From NCBI GenBank assembly GCA_958448165.1, contig CAUDCW010000001.1:124001-188000 (forward strand): DNA of 64,000 nucleotides, read 5' to 3'. The translations under genes were made by a program, and so were the position numbers. The notes under the pieces are model-generated. The model worked only from the letters and a program-made list of their open reading frames with translations. It did no database searches and had not been told where the DNA came from. The stretch is from an uncultured Oscillospiraceae bacterium. Its GTDB lineage: Bacteria > Bacillota > Clostridia > Oscillospirales > Acutalibacteraceae. Of the stretch, positions 33,792 through 42,590 are shown piece by piece; the stretch's first letter is position 1; each line of letters opens with the position of its first letter.

Positions 33792-34646
33792 TCAGGCAAG
33801 ACCGTGTGCAATCTTTGCCGCCATAAGCGTGTTTTTCATCAGCATCGCAATCGTCATCGGACCTACACCGCCGGGGACAGGAGTGATGTACCCTGCCTTT
33901 TTCTCGACCTCGTTAAAGTCAACATCACCGCACAGCTTGCCGTTTTCGTCCCTGTCCATACCGACATCAATAACAACCGCGCCGTCCTTGACCATATCGC
34001 CCTTTAAAAACTTAGGAATACCAACCGCCGCAACAATAATATCAGCGCCAAGGCAGATCTCCTTAAGATTCTTTGTTCTGCTGTGCGTGATTGTAACAGT
34101 GCCGTTCTTGTGCAGCAGCAGCATAGCCATCGGCTTGCCGACGATGTTGCTTCTGCCTATCACTACGCAGCTTTTGCCCTCAATTTCAATGTTCTCGCTT
34201 GCCAACAGCTCCATAACACCTGCCGGAGTACACGGCAGGAATTTGTAGTCGCCTATCATAATCTTGCCGACATTCTCTGCGTGGAATGCGTCAACGTCCT
34301 TTTTCGGGTCGATAGCCGCTATAACAGCCTTGTCGTCAAGGTGTTTCGGCAGAGGAAGCTGAACGAGGATTCCGTTTATTCTGTCGTCTTTGTTAAGCTT
34401 TTCAACAAGAGCCATCAGCTCCTCCTGAGTCGTTTCTGCGCCGAGCGCATATTCCTCGGAGTGAAACCCGACAAGCTCGCACGCCTTTTTCTTGTTGTTT
34501 ACATATACTCTTGAAGCAGGGTCGTCACCGACAATCACAACAGCCAGACCCGGAACTATGCCCTGAGCCTTCAGTCGTGCCGTTTCCTCCTTGACCTGCC
34601 CCTTTACTGCGGCTGAAACCGCCTTGCCGTCTATAATCTTTGCCAT
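33792..34646 (-). CDS. folD: Bifunctional methylene-THF dehydrogenase/cyclohydrolase
   Basis: 284 residues. It catalyses the NADP-dependent oxidation of 5,10-methylene-THF and its hydrolysis to 10-formyl-THF, in one-carbon metabolism. Landmarks: SRVYVNNKKKACELVG with the catalytic Lys, NGILVQLPLPKHL, DVDAFHAENVGK, PCTPAGVMELL, VVIGRSNIVGKPMAMLL (nucleotide-binding loop) and the C-terminal signature PVPGGVGPMTIAMLMKNT. Full length. The start overlaps the lgt stop by one base. It belongs to the operon ymfF-ymfH-lgt-folD. Confidence 0.98.
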   Translation of the reverse strand: MAKIIDGKAVSAAVKGQVKEETARLKAQGIVPGLAVVIVGDDPASRVYVNNKKKACELVGFHSEEYALGAETTQEELMALVEKLNKDDRINGILVQLPLPKHLDDKAVIAAIDPKKDVDAFHAENVGKIMIGDYKFLPCTPAGVMELLASENIEIEGKSCVVIGRSNIVGKPMAMLLLHKNGTVTITHSRTKNLKEICLGADIIVAAVGIPKFLKGDMVKDGAVVIDVGMDRDENGKLCGDVDFNEVEKKAGYITPVPGGVGPMTIAMLMKNTLMAAKIAHGLA

Positions 34647-35485
34647 TACGCTTTCTTCCTCTCTAATCTCTTTACAGGCACGTCTATCGTGTCCTTCTTG
34701 CGGATAAAGTTTATTATCAGGAACACAAGTCCGATAACCACCAGAACAGCCGACAGCACCTGCGACACTCTCAGATTGAATATCGGCGTCATCAGGCTGT
34801 CTGTACGCAGTCCCTCAACAACCATTCTTTCAGCACCGTACCACACAAGATACATAAGAAAAACCTGTCCGTCATATTTTCTCAGATATTTGCTGAAGAA
34901 GTGAAGCAGAACAAAGCCGAGCAGACACCACAGGCTTTCATACAGGAAACACGGGTGAACGCTAACACCGCCTGTGTTTTCGCTTATCATACCCCAGGGC
35001 AAATCGGTCGGAGTACCGAACGCCTCCTGATTTGTGAAGTTGCCCCATCTGCCTATTCCCTGACCTATCAAAAAGCCGAGCACCGCGAGGTCGAGCAGAG
35101 CCGGAATATTCACACGGCATATCTTTGCAACAATAAGTCCTCCGATAAGAGCGCCGATAAGACCGCCGTATATTGCAAGACCGCCCTCATTTATGCTGAA
35201 AATCTTGCTTAAATCCTTGCTGTAGGTATCCCATTCAAAGGCTACATAATAAAGCCTTGCACCGACAATCGCCGTTATCAGCCCGACAATCACGCAGTTT
35301 AGCAGCTTGTCCGAATCAATGCCGTAGCGTTTTTTGCACACTGTCATAGCATAAATCATCGCAAGCACAAGACCTGTTGCTATTATCACGCCGTACCAGG
35401 TTATCCTGAATCCGCCGCTCGAAACGACAATCGGATTAATCTGCAAATCGTTAATTCCAAGACCGGGAAACGATACATTATACAT
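34646..35485 (-). CDS. lgt: Prolipoprotein diacylglyceryl transferase
   Basis: 279 residues with about seven membrane helices. Lgt moves diacylglycerol from phosphatidylglycerol to the lipobox Cys of lipoproteins, such as the sugar-binding lipoprotein encoded at 28714. The family signature GRWGNFTNQEAFG is present, with further landmarks FGWYGVI-type start (FRITWYGVIIATG) and YGGLIGALIGG. The gene overlaps ymfH by eight bases and shares one base with folD, so the genes are tightly coupled. Confidence 0.97.
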   Translation of the reverse strand: MYNVSFPGLGINDLQINPIVVSSGGFRITWYGVIIATGLVLAMIYAMTVCKKRYGIDSDKLLNCVIVGLITAIVGARLYYVAFEWDTYSKDLSKIFSINEGGLAIYGGLIGALIGGLIVAKICRVNIPALLDLAVLGFLIGQGIGRWGNFTNQEAFGTPTDLPWGMISENTGGVSVHPCFLYESLWCLLGFVLLHFFSKYLRKYDGQVFLMYLVWYGAERMVVEGLRTDSLMTPIFNLRVSQVLSAVLVVIGLVFLIINFIRKKDTIDVPVKRLERKKA

Positions 35486-36761
35486 CTTCCTGTCCTCCCT
35501 TGATTACCGAAAGCGTTGTGTTGTTCGGGTCGAGCAGGAACTTTAGCATCTCCTGTGCGTCCCCGATTTCAAGCTCCGCTACTGCTTCAATGGTTTTAAA
35601 CAGCTCTCTTCCGGTAAAGGCACAGCTTATCAGTGCGCCGCCGATAGAGGTTACGCTGTTCAGATATGATGCGTAGTCGGCGTAAATCGCCTTTTTGGCT
35701 ATTTCAAAATCTTCCTTATCAAGACCGTTTTGAAGTGCGTTTAAAACGTGCTTTTTTATTATCTCAGCCGCCGCTTTCGGATTTTTTGACTCACCGCTGA
35801 ACAAAAGTCCGTTATAATACGGACCCTCAAGCTGTTCATATCCGAAGCTTTCGTTTATAAGTCCGTTATCCATAAGCTCCTTATACATCGGCGAATAATT
35901 TGACGCAAGCGTCATCAGCATAACCTCACAGGCAGCTGTCTGCTTTTCATTAAGCTTTACATTTCCGTCCGCCTTGAAGCCGAGCTGAAAAAGCGGAACG
36001 GTAACAGGCAGAGTCTGCTCAACATAATCCGTTGCAACACCGTAAGGTTCTTCCGGGAAAATCCTCTCCACCTGCCTGCCCTGACTTTTCTTAACAAGCT
36101 CGTCAACAAGCCTTATCACCGTGTCAACGCCAGCATTGCCCACAACGCACAACGCCATATTTTCCGGCGTATAAAAGCTATTGTAGCACTCGTAAAGCTT
36201 CGCCGGTGTAATTTCGGCAATCGTTTCTACCGTTCCGGCTATATCAACCTTTACCGGGTGATTGTGGTACATTCCACCAAGCAGGTTGAACATCACTCTC
36301 CAGTCGGGGTCGTCATCATACATTCTTATCTCCTGCCCGATAATTCCCTGCTCCTTTGCCACCGTTTCATCGGTAAAGTACGGATGCTGAACAAAGCCAA
36401 GGAGTATTCTCAGGTTTTCCTCAAGCTTTGTCGAACAGGAAAACAGATAGCAGGTTTTTTCAAACGAGGTGTAGGCGTTTGCATTTGCACCTGTTTTTGC
36501 GTACTTTGTAAATGCGTCACCGTCCTCGCTTTCAAAAAGCTTATGCTCCAGATAATGTGCAATGCCGTCGGGCGATATTATCTCTTTGCCGTTCGCAATA
36601 AAATGTGTGTTCACCGAACCAAAGTTTGTTCCGTACACTGCATAGGTTGATTTATAACCCTCCTTCGGGAACACATAAACAGTAAGCCCCGATTCGTGGT
36701 CGATTTTAAAGTATTTTTCATTCAGTCTGTCGTTCTTTATCTCCGTTATATTTGTACTCAT
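35478..36761 (-). CDS. ymfH: M16-family protein YmfH (zinc-site subunit)
   Basis: 427 residues, insulinase (M16) fold. The inverted zinc motif is intact as HYLEH (in GIAHYLEHKLFE), with the downstream Glu in the usual place (E-rich NIESF-type region). In Clostridia and Bacillus this gene travels with ymfF, and recent annotation ties the pair to EF-P 5-aminopentanol modification; older annotation says only peptidase. The catalytic competence is likely here, unlike the upstream partner. It overlaps ymfF and lgt by 4 and 8 bases. Confidence 0.88.
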   Translation of the reverse strand: MSTNITEIKNDRLNEKYFKIDHESGLTVYVFPKEGYKSTYAVYGTNFGSVNTHFIANGKEIISPDGIAHYLEHKLFESEDGDAFTKYAKTGANANAYTSFEKTCYLFSCSTKLEENLRILLGFVQHPYFTDETVAKEQGIIGQEIRMYDDDPDWRVMFNLLGGMYHNHPVKVDIAGTVETIAEITPAKLYECYNSFYTPENMALCVVGNAGVDTVIRLVDELVKKSQGRQVERIFPEEPYGVATDYVEQTLPVTVPLFQLGFKADGNVKLNEKQTAACEVMLMTLASNYSPMYKELMDNGLINESFGYEQLEGPYYNGLLFSGESKNPKAAAEIIKKHVLNALQNGLDKEDFEIAKKAIYADYASYLNSVTSIGGALISCAFTGRELFKTIEAVAELEIGDAQEMLKFLLDPNNTTLSVIKGGQEDV

Positions 36762-38038
36762 TCTTCACCCTCCTTACCGTCGGTCAGAACATAAACCGCC
36801 GCAAGCTCCACACAATTTGCCGCCTCGACAATCTGCTCTTTTGTCACCGCATTAATCCTCTGCGCCGCCTGCTCCGGCGACAGAATTTCCTTTTCAAAAA
36901 GCTGTGAGGAATAAAACTTTTCAATGCCCGAAACGCTGTCCGTCACCATTCCAGCGCTGTCCCCAACAGCAAGCTTTGCGGCACTTATCTCAAAATCTGT
37001 AATATTGCCCTGCTTTATCTGCTCAAGCTGATTTAAAATTTCTTTTTTCGCCTTTTCAATATTCTGCTTTTCAACACCGCTGTCAACAAGGATTATCCCC
37101 TTCTGGCGGTTATAATTAGCCGCGCAGTAATAGCACAGGCTCTCTTTTTCGCGCACATTTGTAAAAAGCTTTGAGCTTGGCGTGCCGCCCAGAACAAGAG
37201 TCATAAGCTTTGCGTGGTCGGCTCTCTCGTCCCCTGCACTTATTTTACAGCTAAAGCCCATAACAAGCTTTGACTGCATTACCTCCTGCGTTTCAACAAG
37301 CTGTTTTAACTCGCCGTCAAATTCATAGGGCGTTATGCCGCATTCAACCGCATTTCTTTCAAGCTTAAGAAATTCAGCCTTGAACGCTTCGCCTATTGCT
37401 TCATCGTCAAGTCTTCCCACAACAACAATATTTACAACGGCTGTTTCAAGCACGTTTTTCCACGCCCTGTAAACATCCTGCGGTGTAACCGAGCAAACCT
37501 GATCGTATGTGCCGACACGGCTTATTCCAAACGGGTCGTTTTGGCACATCATTCCTATGCACTGCTTTACAGCATATCTGCGTTTATCGTTTGCCTCAGC
37601 CTCTATCAGCTCCAGAAGCTGTCTGCGCTCCTGCTCAACATCATCTGATGCAAAAGCTTCGCCCTCAAGCTTAGGCTCAAAAAGCATTTTGCAAAGCAGA
37701 TTTGCAAGCTCCTCCGACAGCACCTCGCCATTAAGTGTATATCTGTCATCAAGTCCCGACACCGACAAGGTGAGGGTCTGCAGATCGCCGAGCTTTACAC
37801 AGTCGGTTCCAATCACCGCACCGTAAAGCCTGCTGACCTCACGGTTTAAGCTGATATAATCGGGATACGCCTTGCAGCAGCGCCCAAGAAGCTGAATCAA
37901 AAGCGCATTTTGCGCAACTGTTTCTTTGGCAATCGGTACAGACAAATTAACTGATATTCTGCCGGATTTAAAGCGATCATCCTTGACGCTGTTTAAATAA
38001 ATTCCGCGGCAAAGCTCGCAGCGTTTCATTTGTTCCAT
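36758..38038 (-). CDS. ymfF: M16-family protein YmfF (non-zinc partner)
   Basis: 426 residues with the M16 architecture but without the HxxEH zinc motif near the N-terminus (the region reads AVIGTDCVKLGDLQ and similar). M16 enzymes often work as heterodimers in which one subunit has lost the metal site, so this is probably the structural partner of YmfH, encoded immediately downstream with a 4-base overlap. Landmarks are VREKESLCYYCAANYNRQKG, the substrate-binding segment near the C-terminal half, and GVEKQNIEKAKKEIL. A family-2 MITE copy ends about 30 bp upstream of the start codon and may influence transcription. Confidence 0.86.
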   Translation of the reverse strand: MEQMKRCELCRGIYLNSVKDDRFKSGRISVNLSVPIAKETVAQNALLIQLLGRCCKAYPDYISLNREVSRLYGAVIGTDCVKLGDLQTLTLSVSGLDDRYTLNGEVLSEELANLLCKMLFEPKLEGEAFASDDVEQERRQLLELIEAEANDKRRYAVKQCIGMMCQNDPFGISRVGTYDQVCSVTPQDVYRAWKNVLETAVVNIVVVGRLDDEAIGEAFKAEFLKLERNAVECGITPYEFDGELKQLVETQEVMQSKLVMGFSCKISAGDERADHAKLMTLVLGGTPSSKLFTNVREKESLCYYCAANYNRQKGIILVDSGVEKQNIEKAKKEILNQLEQIKQGNITDFEISAAKLAVGDSAGMVTDSVSGIEKFYSSQLFEKEILSPEQAAQRINAVTKEQIVEAANCVELAAVYVLTDGKEGEE

Positions 38039-38066
38039 TTTAATTTTCCTTTCAGAAATCTTTTTA

Positions 38067-38147
38067 TACTAATTACTGATAGACAGCAGATTTATACTTG
38101 CGGCAATCAGGCCGCAAAGAATTTCTGCTTTCTATCGGGTATCAGTA
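38067..38147. mobile_element. MITE-like element, family 2 (copy 2, short)
   Basis: 81 bp with ends TACTAATTACTGATAGACAG and the inverse of the right end TACTGATACCCGATAGAAAG, each followed by CAG. The central part is much shorter than in the 156-bp copy at 26685. It sits directly upstream of ymfF. Confidence 0.75.
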
Positions 38148-38254
38148 TTGCTTTAAGCCAGTACAAACGGCAAAAGCCGGAAAATAAAGGCATTCTTTTA
38201 TATAATATATCACAAACTCGGCAAATATAAAAGAATGTATTTTAATTTTCGGAA

Positions 38255-38290
38255 TAAAAATAACCGTCCAAGCTAAGTTGAACGGTTATC
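38255..38290 (-). terminator. Terminator of the htrA-type gene
   Basis: ATAACCGT-CAA...TTG-ACGGTTAT stem; on the minus strand it is followed by TTTTTATTCC. A small MITE-1 relic lies between it and the gene. Confidence 0.7.
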
Positions 38291-38301
38291 GCTGACGTTA
38301 T

Positions 38302-38373
38302 TTAAGGAAAACACTGATTAATCGGAAAATATGCAAACAGCTTTCGGTATGATTTATTTAGTGTTTCCTTTAT
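38302..38373. mobile_element. MITE-like element, family 1 (copy 2, internally deleted)
   Basis: 72 bp that keep both ends (TTAAGGAAAACACTGATTAA and ATTTAGTGTTTCCTTTA) and a little of the right inner part (AAATATGCAAACAGCTTTC), but lack about 105 bp of the centre. Confidence 0.75.
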
Positions 38374-38376
38374 AAT

Positions 38377-40038
38377 TTATCCGAAGAATTCGTTGAAAAA
38401 GTCTTCAAGTCCTCCGCTTTGGCGGTTGCTGTTTCCGCCGCCGTTTATATTTTCATCGTTAAAGCCATTTGAGGTATCTGCCGAGTCAGGCTCATATTCC
38501 TCCAGAACAAGCTTGATATCCACCTTTTTACCGTTGCGGCTTACGGTTACCGTTACCTCGTCACCGACACTGCACTTCTTGATTGCGGCGTCAAATTCCG
38601 ATTTTGAGTTTACCTCTGTGCCGTTGATTGCGACAATCCTGTCACCGCGCATCAGGCCTGCGCTTTCTGCGGCAGAGCCTTTTTCAATGCTCTGGATATA
38701 TACGCCCGTTTCATTTACGCCGTACATCATAGCGGTCTGTGAGTTTGATATATCAAGCAGTGAAAGACCCGTATCCACAACGCCCTTGACAAATCCGTAG
38801 TTTTTAAGATCGCCTATGACATTTGCAACATCGTTTACCGGAATTACAAAACCCAGTCCCTCGGTTTCATCAGCCGCCGACTTTGCAACAACAATACCTA
38901 TAAGGTTGCCGTGTCCGTCAAAAAGACCGCCGCCCGAATTGCCCGGGTTAATCTCTGCATTTGTCTGCATTAGGTTCATAACCACGCCGTCGATTGATAT
39001 ATCACGGTTTAACGCACTCACGATACCCTCGGTAACAGTTCCACCGAGCTGACCCAGAGGATTGCCGATTGCAACCGCCTTTTCGCCGACCTTGATCTCA
39101 TCGCTGTTGCCCATAGTAGCAGGCGTAAGACCTGTTGCGTCAATCTTTATAAGAGCTATATCAAGTGTCGGTGCCGCTGTGCCCACCAATGTGGCGTCAT
39201 AGCTTTTTCCGTCTTTGGTGGTTACCTTTATGGTGCTTGCCCCGTCAATTACATGGTTATTTGTTACGATATAGCCGTTTTCACTTACAATTACGCCGCT
39301 GCCTGCACCCTGCGTAATATAGTTTCTCAGATAGCTGCCCGTCTGCACCGACTCGGTTATAATCTCAACAACGCTGTTCTCGGTTTTTGATACAATATCC
39401 TCTGTGGACATCACTGCGCTGCTGTTTGAGCTTGTTGATACGGTTTCGACCACCTTCTGTATCTGCATATCACCGCTGCCGCTGCTACCGCCGCCGATTC
39501 CGGTTGCGAGCATTCCGCCGCCAAAGCCAAGCACACCTGAGCCAACAATGCACACCGCAACAAACGCCGCCATTGCGCCCTTGCCGCTGCCTTTCTTTTC
39601 TTTCTTCTTTTTCTTTTTGCTGTTCATATCGCCTGTCGGCGTGTAATAGCTCTGCGGCGTGGTGTAGTATCCGCCCTGAGCCGTTGTATTGTTTGTGTTT
39701 GCCTGCGGATTATTGACCTGCTGATTATTGTTAATGAACTGAGTGCTCGAAAATCCTCCCGCATCATATCCGCCTGCCGGCTGATCTGTCGATGTGTATC
39801 TTCTGCGGTAATTTCCGTCCGCATCAAAAAATCCGCTTGATGCCTGAGCGCCGCTGTCAGATGTTGTCCGGCTTTCATCCTGCGCTGCGCTTCCTGAATA
39901 AGCAGAAGAACTGCTGTAGATATTCTCCGCCCCGTCACTCTGATAGGATGTTCCGTAATTTGTGTTATTATCCTGACCGCCGTTATTGCTGTTGAAAGAA
40001 TTGAAATTTCCGTAATTATCGTTATATTCGCTGCTCAT
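38377..40038 (-). CDS. htrA: HtrA/DegP-type membrane serine protease with PDZ domain
   Basis: 553 residues from ATG at 40038 (AGGTG upstream); a longer start at 40092 has a weaker site. The N-terminal 150 residues are a hydrophilic Asn/Gln/Ser/Gly-rich cytoplasmic segment ending in a Lys block. Then a membrane helix (about 160-190, GAMAAFVAVCIVGSG and Gly-rich) leads to the protease domain outside. Catalytic triad: H in VTNNHVID (about 262), D in APTLDIALIKI (about 292), S in NPGNSGGGL (about 368). The C-terminal PDZ domain (about 410-505) includes GLMRGDRIVAINGTEV. Quality control of envelope proteins is its likely role. The Gln/Asn-rich N-terminus is longer than in Bacillus HtrA. Confidence 0.93.
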   Translation of the reverse strand: MSSEYNDNYGNFNSFNSNNGGQDNNTNYGTSYQSDGAENIYSSSSAYSGSAAQDESRTTSDSGAQASSGFFDADGNYRRRYTSTDQPAGGYDAGGFSSTQFINNNQQVNNPQANTNNTTAQGGYYTTPQSYYTPTGDMNSKKKKKKEKKGSGKGAMAAFVAVCIVGSGVLGFGGGMLATGIGGGSSGSGDMQIQKVVETVSTSSNSSAVMSTEDIVSKTENSVVEIITESVQTGSYLRNYITQGAGSGVIVSENGYIVTNNHVIDGASTIKVTTKDGKSYDATLVGTAAPTLDIALIKIDATGLTPATMGNSDEIKVGEKAVAIGNPLGQLGGTVTEGIVSALNRDISIDGVVMNLMQTNAEINPGNSGGGLFDGHGNLIGIVVAKSAADETEGLGFVIPVNDVANVIGDLKNYGFVKGVVDTGLSLLDISNSQTAMMYGVNETGVYIQSIEKGSAAESAGLMRGDRIVAINGTEVNSKSEFDAAIKKCSVGDEVTVTVSRNGKKVDIKLVLEEYEPDSADTSNGFNDENINGGGNSNRQSGGLEDFFNEFFG

Positions 40039-40184
40039 TTTCAGCACCTGCTCTTTCGTTACTATTATTTGCCGTTTTCCTTTCGACAACATAATAATAT
40101 TCTCTTTTAATTACACAAATTTGAAAGCAAAATTAATTATCACTAAACATAATTAAAACAAATTGTTAAATCAGGTAAAAATGT

Positions 40185-41357
40185 TCAAATTCTCGCAACT
40201 CCGGTTCTTCTTGCCGCTTCAACAACAGCCTCGGCAACAGCCTTGCCGATTCTCTGGTCAAACGCCTCCGGCAGAATATACTCTGCACTCAGCTTGTCGT
40301 CATCAACAAGAGATGCAATCGCCATTGAAGCCGCAACCTTCATCTCCTCGTTGATTTCCTTTGCACGGCAGTCAAGCGCACCTCTGAAAATTCCCGGGAA
40401 TGCCAGAACATTGTTTATCTGGTTCGGGAAGTCAGACCTGCCTGTGCCTACAACCGCTGCACCTGCCGCCTTAGCCTTGTCGGGCATAATTTCCGGCGTC
40501 GGGTTCGCCATGGCAAATACAATCGGCTTGTCAGCCATAGTTTTTATCATTTCATCGCTAAGCACACCGGGAGCCGAAACGCCGAGGAACATATCGGCGC
40601 CCTTGATTGCATCCGCAAGCGTACCCGTGATTTTTTCTTTATTTGTCACAGTCGCCATATAAGCCTGCTCGCTGTTAAGCTCGTCCATGCCCTCGCAGAT
40701 AACGCCGAAACGGTCAACCATAATCAGATTCCTGACACCCATATTCAGCATATGCTTACCGATTGCAATTCCTGCCGAGCCCGCACCGTTGATAACAACC
40801 TTGATTTCGTCAATTTTCTTGCCGACAACCTTAAGCGCATTGATAAGCGCCGCCGCAACAACAACCGCCGTACCGTGCTGGTCATCGTGAAAAACGGGGA
40901 TATCGCAGATTTCCTTAAGCTGTCTTTCAATTTCAAAGCATCTCGGAGCAGAAATATCCTCAAGATTGATACCGCCGAAGCTGCCGCTTATAAGGTAAAC
41001 CGTTTTTACAATGTCCTCCACATTCTTTGAGCGCACGCAAATCGGGAATGCGTCAACGTCGGCAAATTCCTTGAACAGTGCACATTTGCCCTCCATAACA
41101 GGCATACCTGCCTCAGGGCCTATATCGCCGAGACCGAGCACCGCAGTGCCGTCTGTTATAACCGCAACAAGATTATTTCTTCTTGTAAGCTGAAATGACT
41201 TTTCATAATCCTTCTGAATCTCAAGGCACGGCTGAGCAACACCGGGAGTGTATGCAAGCGACAAATCCTTTGAATTATTGATCTTGACCTTTGACACAAC
41301 CTCAATTTTGCCGTTCCATTCGTAATGCTTCTGAAGTGATTCTTCCCTTATATCCAT
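40185..41357 (-). CDS. NAD(P)-dependent malic enzyme
   Basis: 390 residues from ATG at 41357 (AAAGGA upstream, 10 bases); an upstream ATG at 41408 gives a poorer start. It oxidatively decarboxylates malate to pyruvate. Landmarks: LAYTPGVAQPCLEI, TRRNNLVAVITDGTAVLGLGDIGPEAGMPVMEGKCALFK, INLEDISAPRCFEIE, DDQHGTAVVVAAALINAL (metal and malate site) and GAGSAGIAIGKHML (NAD-binding Rossmann loop). This is the short bacterial form without a phosphotransacetylase domain. It is monocistronic by context, divergent from rnpB. Confidence 0.95.
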   Translation of the reverse strand: MDIREESLQKHYEWNGKIEVVSKVKINNSKDLSLAYTPGVAQPCLEIQKDYEKSFQLTRRNNLVAVITDGTAVLGLGDIGPEAGMPVMEGKCALFKEFADVDAFPICVRSKNVEDIVKTVYLISGSFGGINLEDISAPRCFEIERQLKEICDIPVFHDDQHGTAVVVAAALINALKVVGKKIDEIKVVINGAGSAGIAIGKHMLNMGVRNLIMVDRFGVICEGMDELNSEQAYMATVTNKEKITGTLADAIKGADMFLGVSAPGVLSDEMIKTMADKPIVFAMANPTPEIMPDKAKAAGAAVVGTGRSDFPNQINNVLAFPGIFRGALDCRAKEINEEMKVAASMAIASLVDDDKLSAEYILPEAFDQRIGKAVAEAVVEAARRTGVARI

Positions 41358-41432
41358 AATAACAAATCCTTTCATCGTTAAAAATAATCCTATAAGAGTA
41401 TATACCAAATATCACCAAAGGGCAATATAAAT

Positions 41433-41597
41433 TTGAGAGTTAGAGTTAAGAGAAATTTCGCAACAAGTATGTGAGTTCGTAGGGAACGGTCTTGACCGTT
41501 CCCTACAAACTCGTTTCGGGTATTCTTTAATTCTGCATTATGCATTATGAATTATGCATTCTCTCCACTCTCCACTCTCAAAACTTCACTCTTGAAC
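41433..41597. repeat. Fold-back GAGTG-family repeat (no gene inside)
   Basis: Left part GAGAGTTAGAGTTAAGAG, right part (inverse) GAGTGAAG then GAGAGTGGAGAGTGGAGAG, around a GGGAACGGTC-TTGACCGTTCCC palindrome and an AATTATGCATTATGC-type AT tract. It lies between malic enzyme and rnpB. Confidence 0.65.
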
Positions 41598-41605
41598 TAA
41601 TAGAT

Positions 41606-41634
41606 TTGACTTTGCCGCCGCAATATATTACAAT
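41606..41634 (+). promoter_or_regulatory. Promoter of rnpB
   Basis: TTGACT (41606-41611), 17-base spacer, TACAAT (41629-41634), seven bases before the first RNA stem. Confidence 0.78.
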
Positions 41635-41640
41635 AAGCTA

Positions 41641-41980
41641 TGCGAGCAGACTGAACAGCTGCGGACAGATGCGAAAGCTGCTGCCCGAGGAAAGTCCGGG
41701 CTCCTCAAGGCAAGAATAACGGCTAACGGCCGCCGGGGGTGACCCCAGGGAAAGTGCAACAGAAATAAACCGCCCGCAAGGGTAAGGATGGAAAGGCGAG
41801 GTAAGAGCTCACCGGCGCTGCGGAGACGCAGCGGCCATGTAAACCCTATTCGGAGCAACACCGTGGAAGACATTATGCGAGCCTTGCGCGTCTTAGGAGG
41901 TGGCGTTGAGCAGATTCGGCAACGGTCTGCCAAGATAGATGGCTGTTCTCGACAGAACCCGGCTTACAGGTCTGGTCGCA
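41641..41980 (+). ncRNA. rnpB: RNase P RNA (type A)
   Basis: The catalytic RNA of RNase P, which matures tRNA 5' ends. Conserved blocks are visible in order: GAGGAAAGTCCGGGCTCC (CR-I), the GGGTGACCCCAGGGAAAGTGCAACAGAAA region, GGTAAGAGCTCACCG, GTAAACCC, and ACAGAACCCGGCTTACAGG (CR-V). The 5' GCGAGCAGACT pairs with the 3' GGTCTGGTCGC as P1. Preceded by a strong promoter and followed by a GC-rich terminator. The fused P-domain pattern is the ancestral A type, as usual in Clostridia of this group. Confidence 0.95.
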
Positions 41981-41994
41981 AACCTAAAAATTAT

Positions 41995-42040
41995 GGCTTA
42001 AGAAAGCAGATTGCACTGCGCTTTCTTAAGCCTTTTTTAT
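41995..42040 (+). terminator. Terminator of rnpB
   Basis: A perfect 13-bp stem GGCTTAAGAAAGC/GCTTTCTTAAGCC followed by TTTTTTAT. Confidence 0.9.
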
Positions 42041-42095
42041 CGCAAAAAACAACCGTTCAACCGAAAAACAGTTGAACGGTCATAAATCTCTATTA

Positions 42096-42341
42096 TCACT
42101 TATTCAAGAACGATTTAACAAGAGTTTCTAGCAAATCGTCCCTGTCAATCTTGCTGATAATATTGCGGGCGTTGTTGTAGGTGGTGATATAGGTCGGGTC
42201 CTCCGAAAGAATATACCCCACAATCTGATTTATCGGGTTATATCCCTTTTCCTTAAGCGCATCATATACAGTTGTCAATGCTCTTTTAATTTCCTCGTCC
42301 TTTTCACCGCCCAGTGAAAAAACCATTGTTTTACTGTACAT
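42096..42341 (-). CDS. ireB: IreB-family regulatory phosphoprotein
   Basis: 81 residues from ATG at 42341, preceded by GGAGGTGG at seven bases; a longer upstream frame lacks an RBS. IreB (DUF965) is a small helical dimer phosphorylated by the IreK/PrkC kinase and linked to cell-envelope stress in Enterococcus. The body matches well: MVFSLGGEKDEEIKRALTTVYDALKEKGYNPINQIVGYILSEDPTYITTYNNARNIISKIDRDDLLE. Monocistronic with its own promoter here. Confidence 0.94.
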   Translation of the reverse strand: MYSKTMVFSLGGEKDEEIKRALTTVYDALKEKGYNPINQIVGYILSEDPTYITTYNNARNIISKIDRDDLLETLVKSFLNK

Positions 42342-42378
42342 CGCAAAACCACCTCCAAGCTTTTTCTCATATAAAATT

Positions 42379-42407
42379 ATTATAATCTTTTTCCGTAAAA
42401 AACACAA
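42379..42407 (-). promoter_or_regulatory. Promoter of ireB
   Basis: Minus strand TTGTGT (42402-42407), 17-base spacer, TATAAT (42379-42384). Confidence 0.7.
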
Positions 42408-42430
42408 GTATTTTATGGAATTTTTTAAGT

Positions 42431-42577
42431 AGAGTGGAGAGTTGAGAGTGGAGAGAATGTTGTCGCCGCAAGCGGCTCTTTGAATTAAGAAGAACTCGTT
42501 ACGGGTATTTATTAAATCAGAGCCGTATAGCGGCGACTGCCAATTCTCTTCTCTTTTCTCTCTTCACTCTTCACTGC
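42431..42577. repeat. Fold-back GAGTG-family repeat
   Basis: Left arm GAGTGGAGAGTTGAGAGTGG, right arm the inverse of GAGTGAAGAGTGAAGAGAG. Next to the arms, TTGTCGCCGCAAGCGGCTCT (left) matches the inverse of the right side (AGTCGCCGCTATACGGCTCT). It lies just after pheT. Confidence 0.65.
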
Positions 42578-42590
42578 GGCTTTGCCGCTA

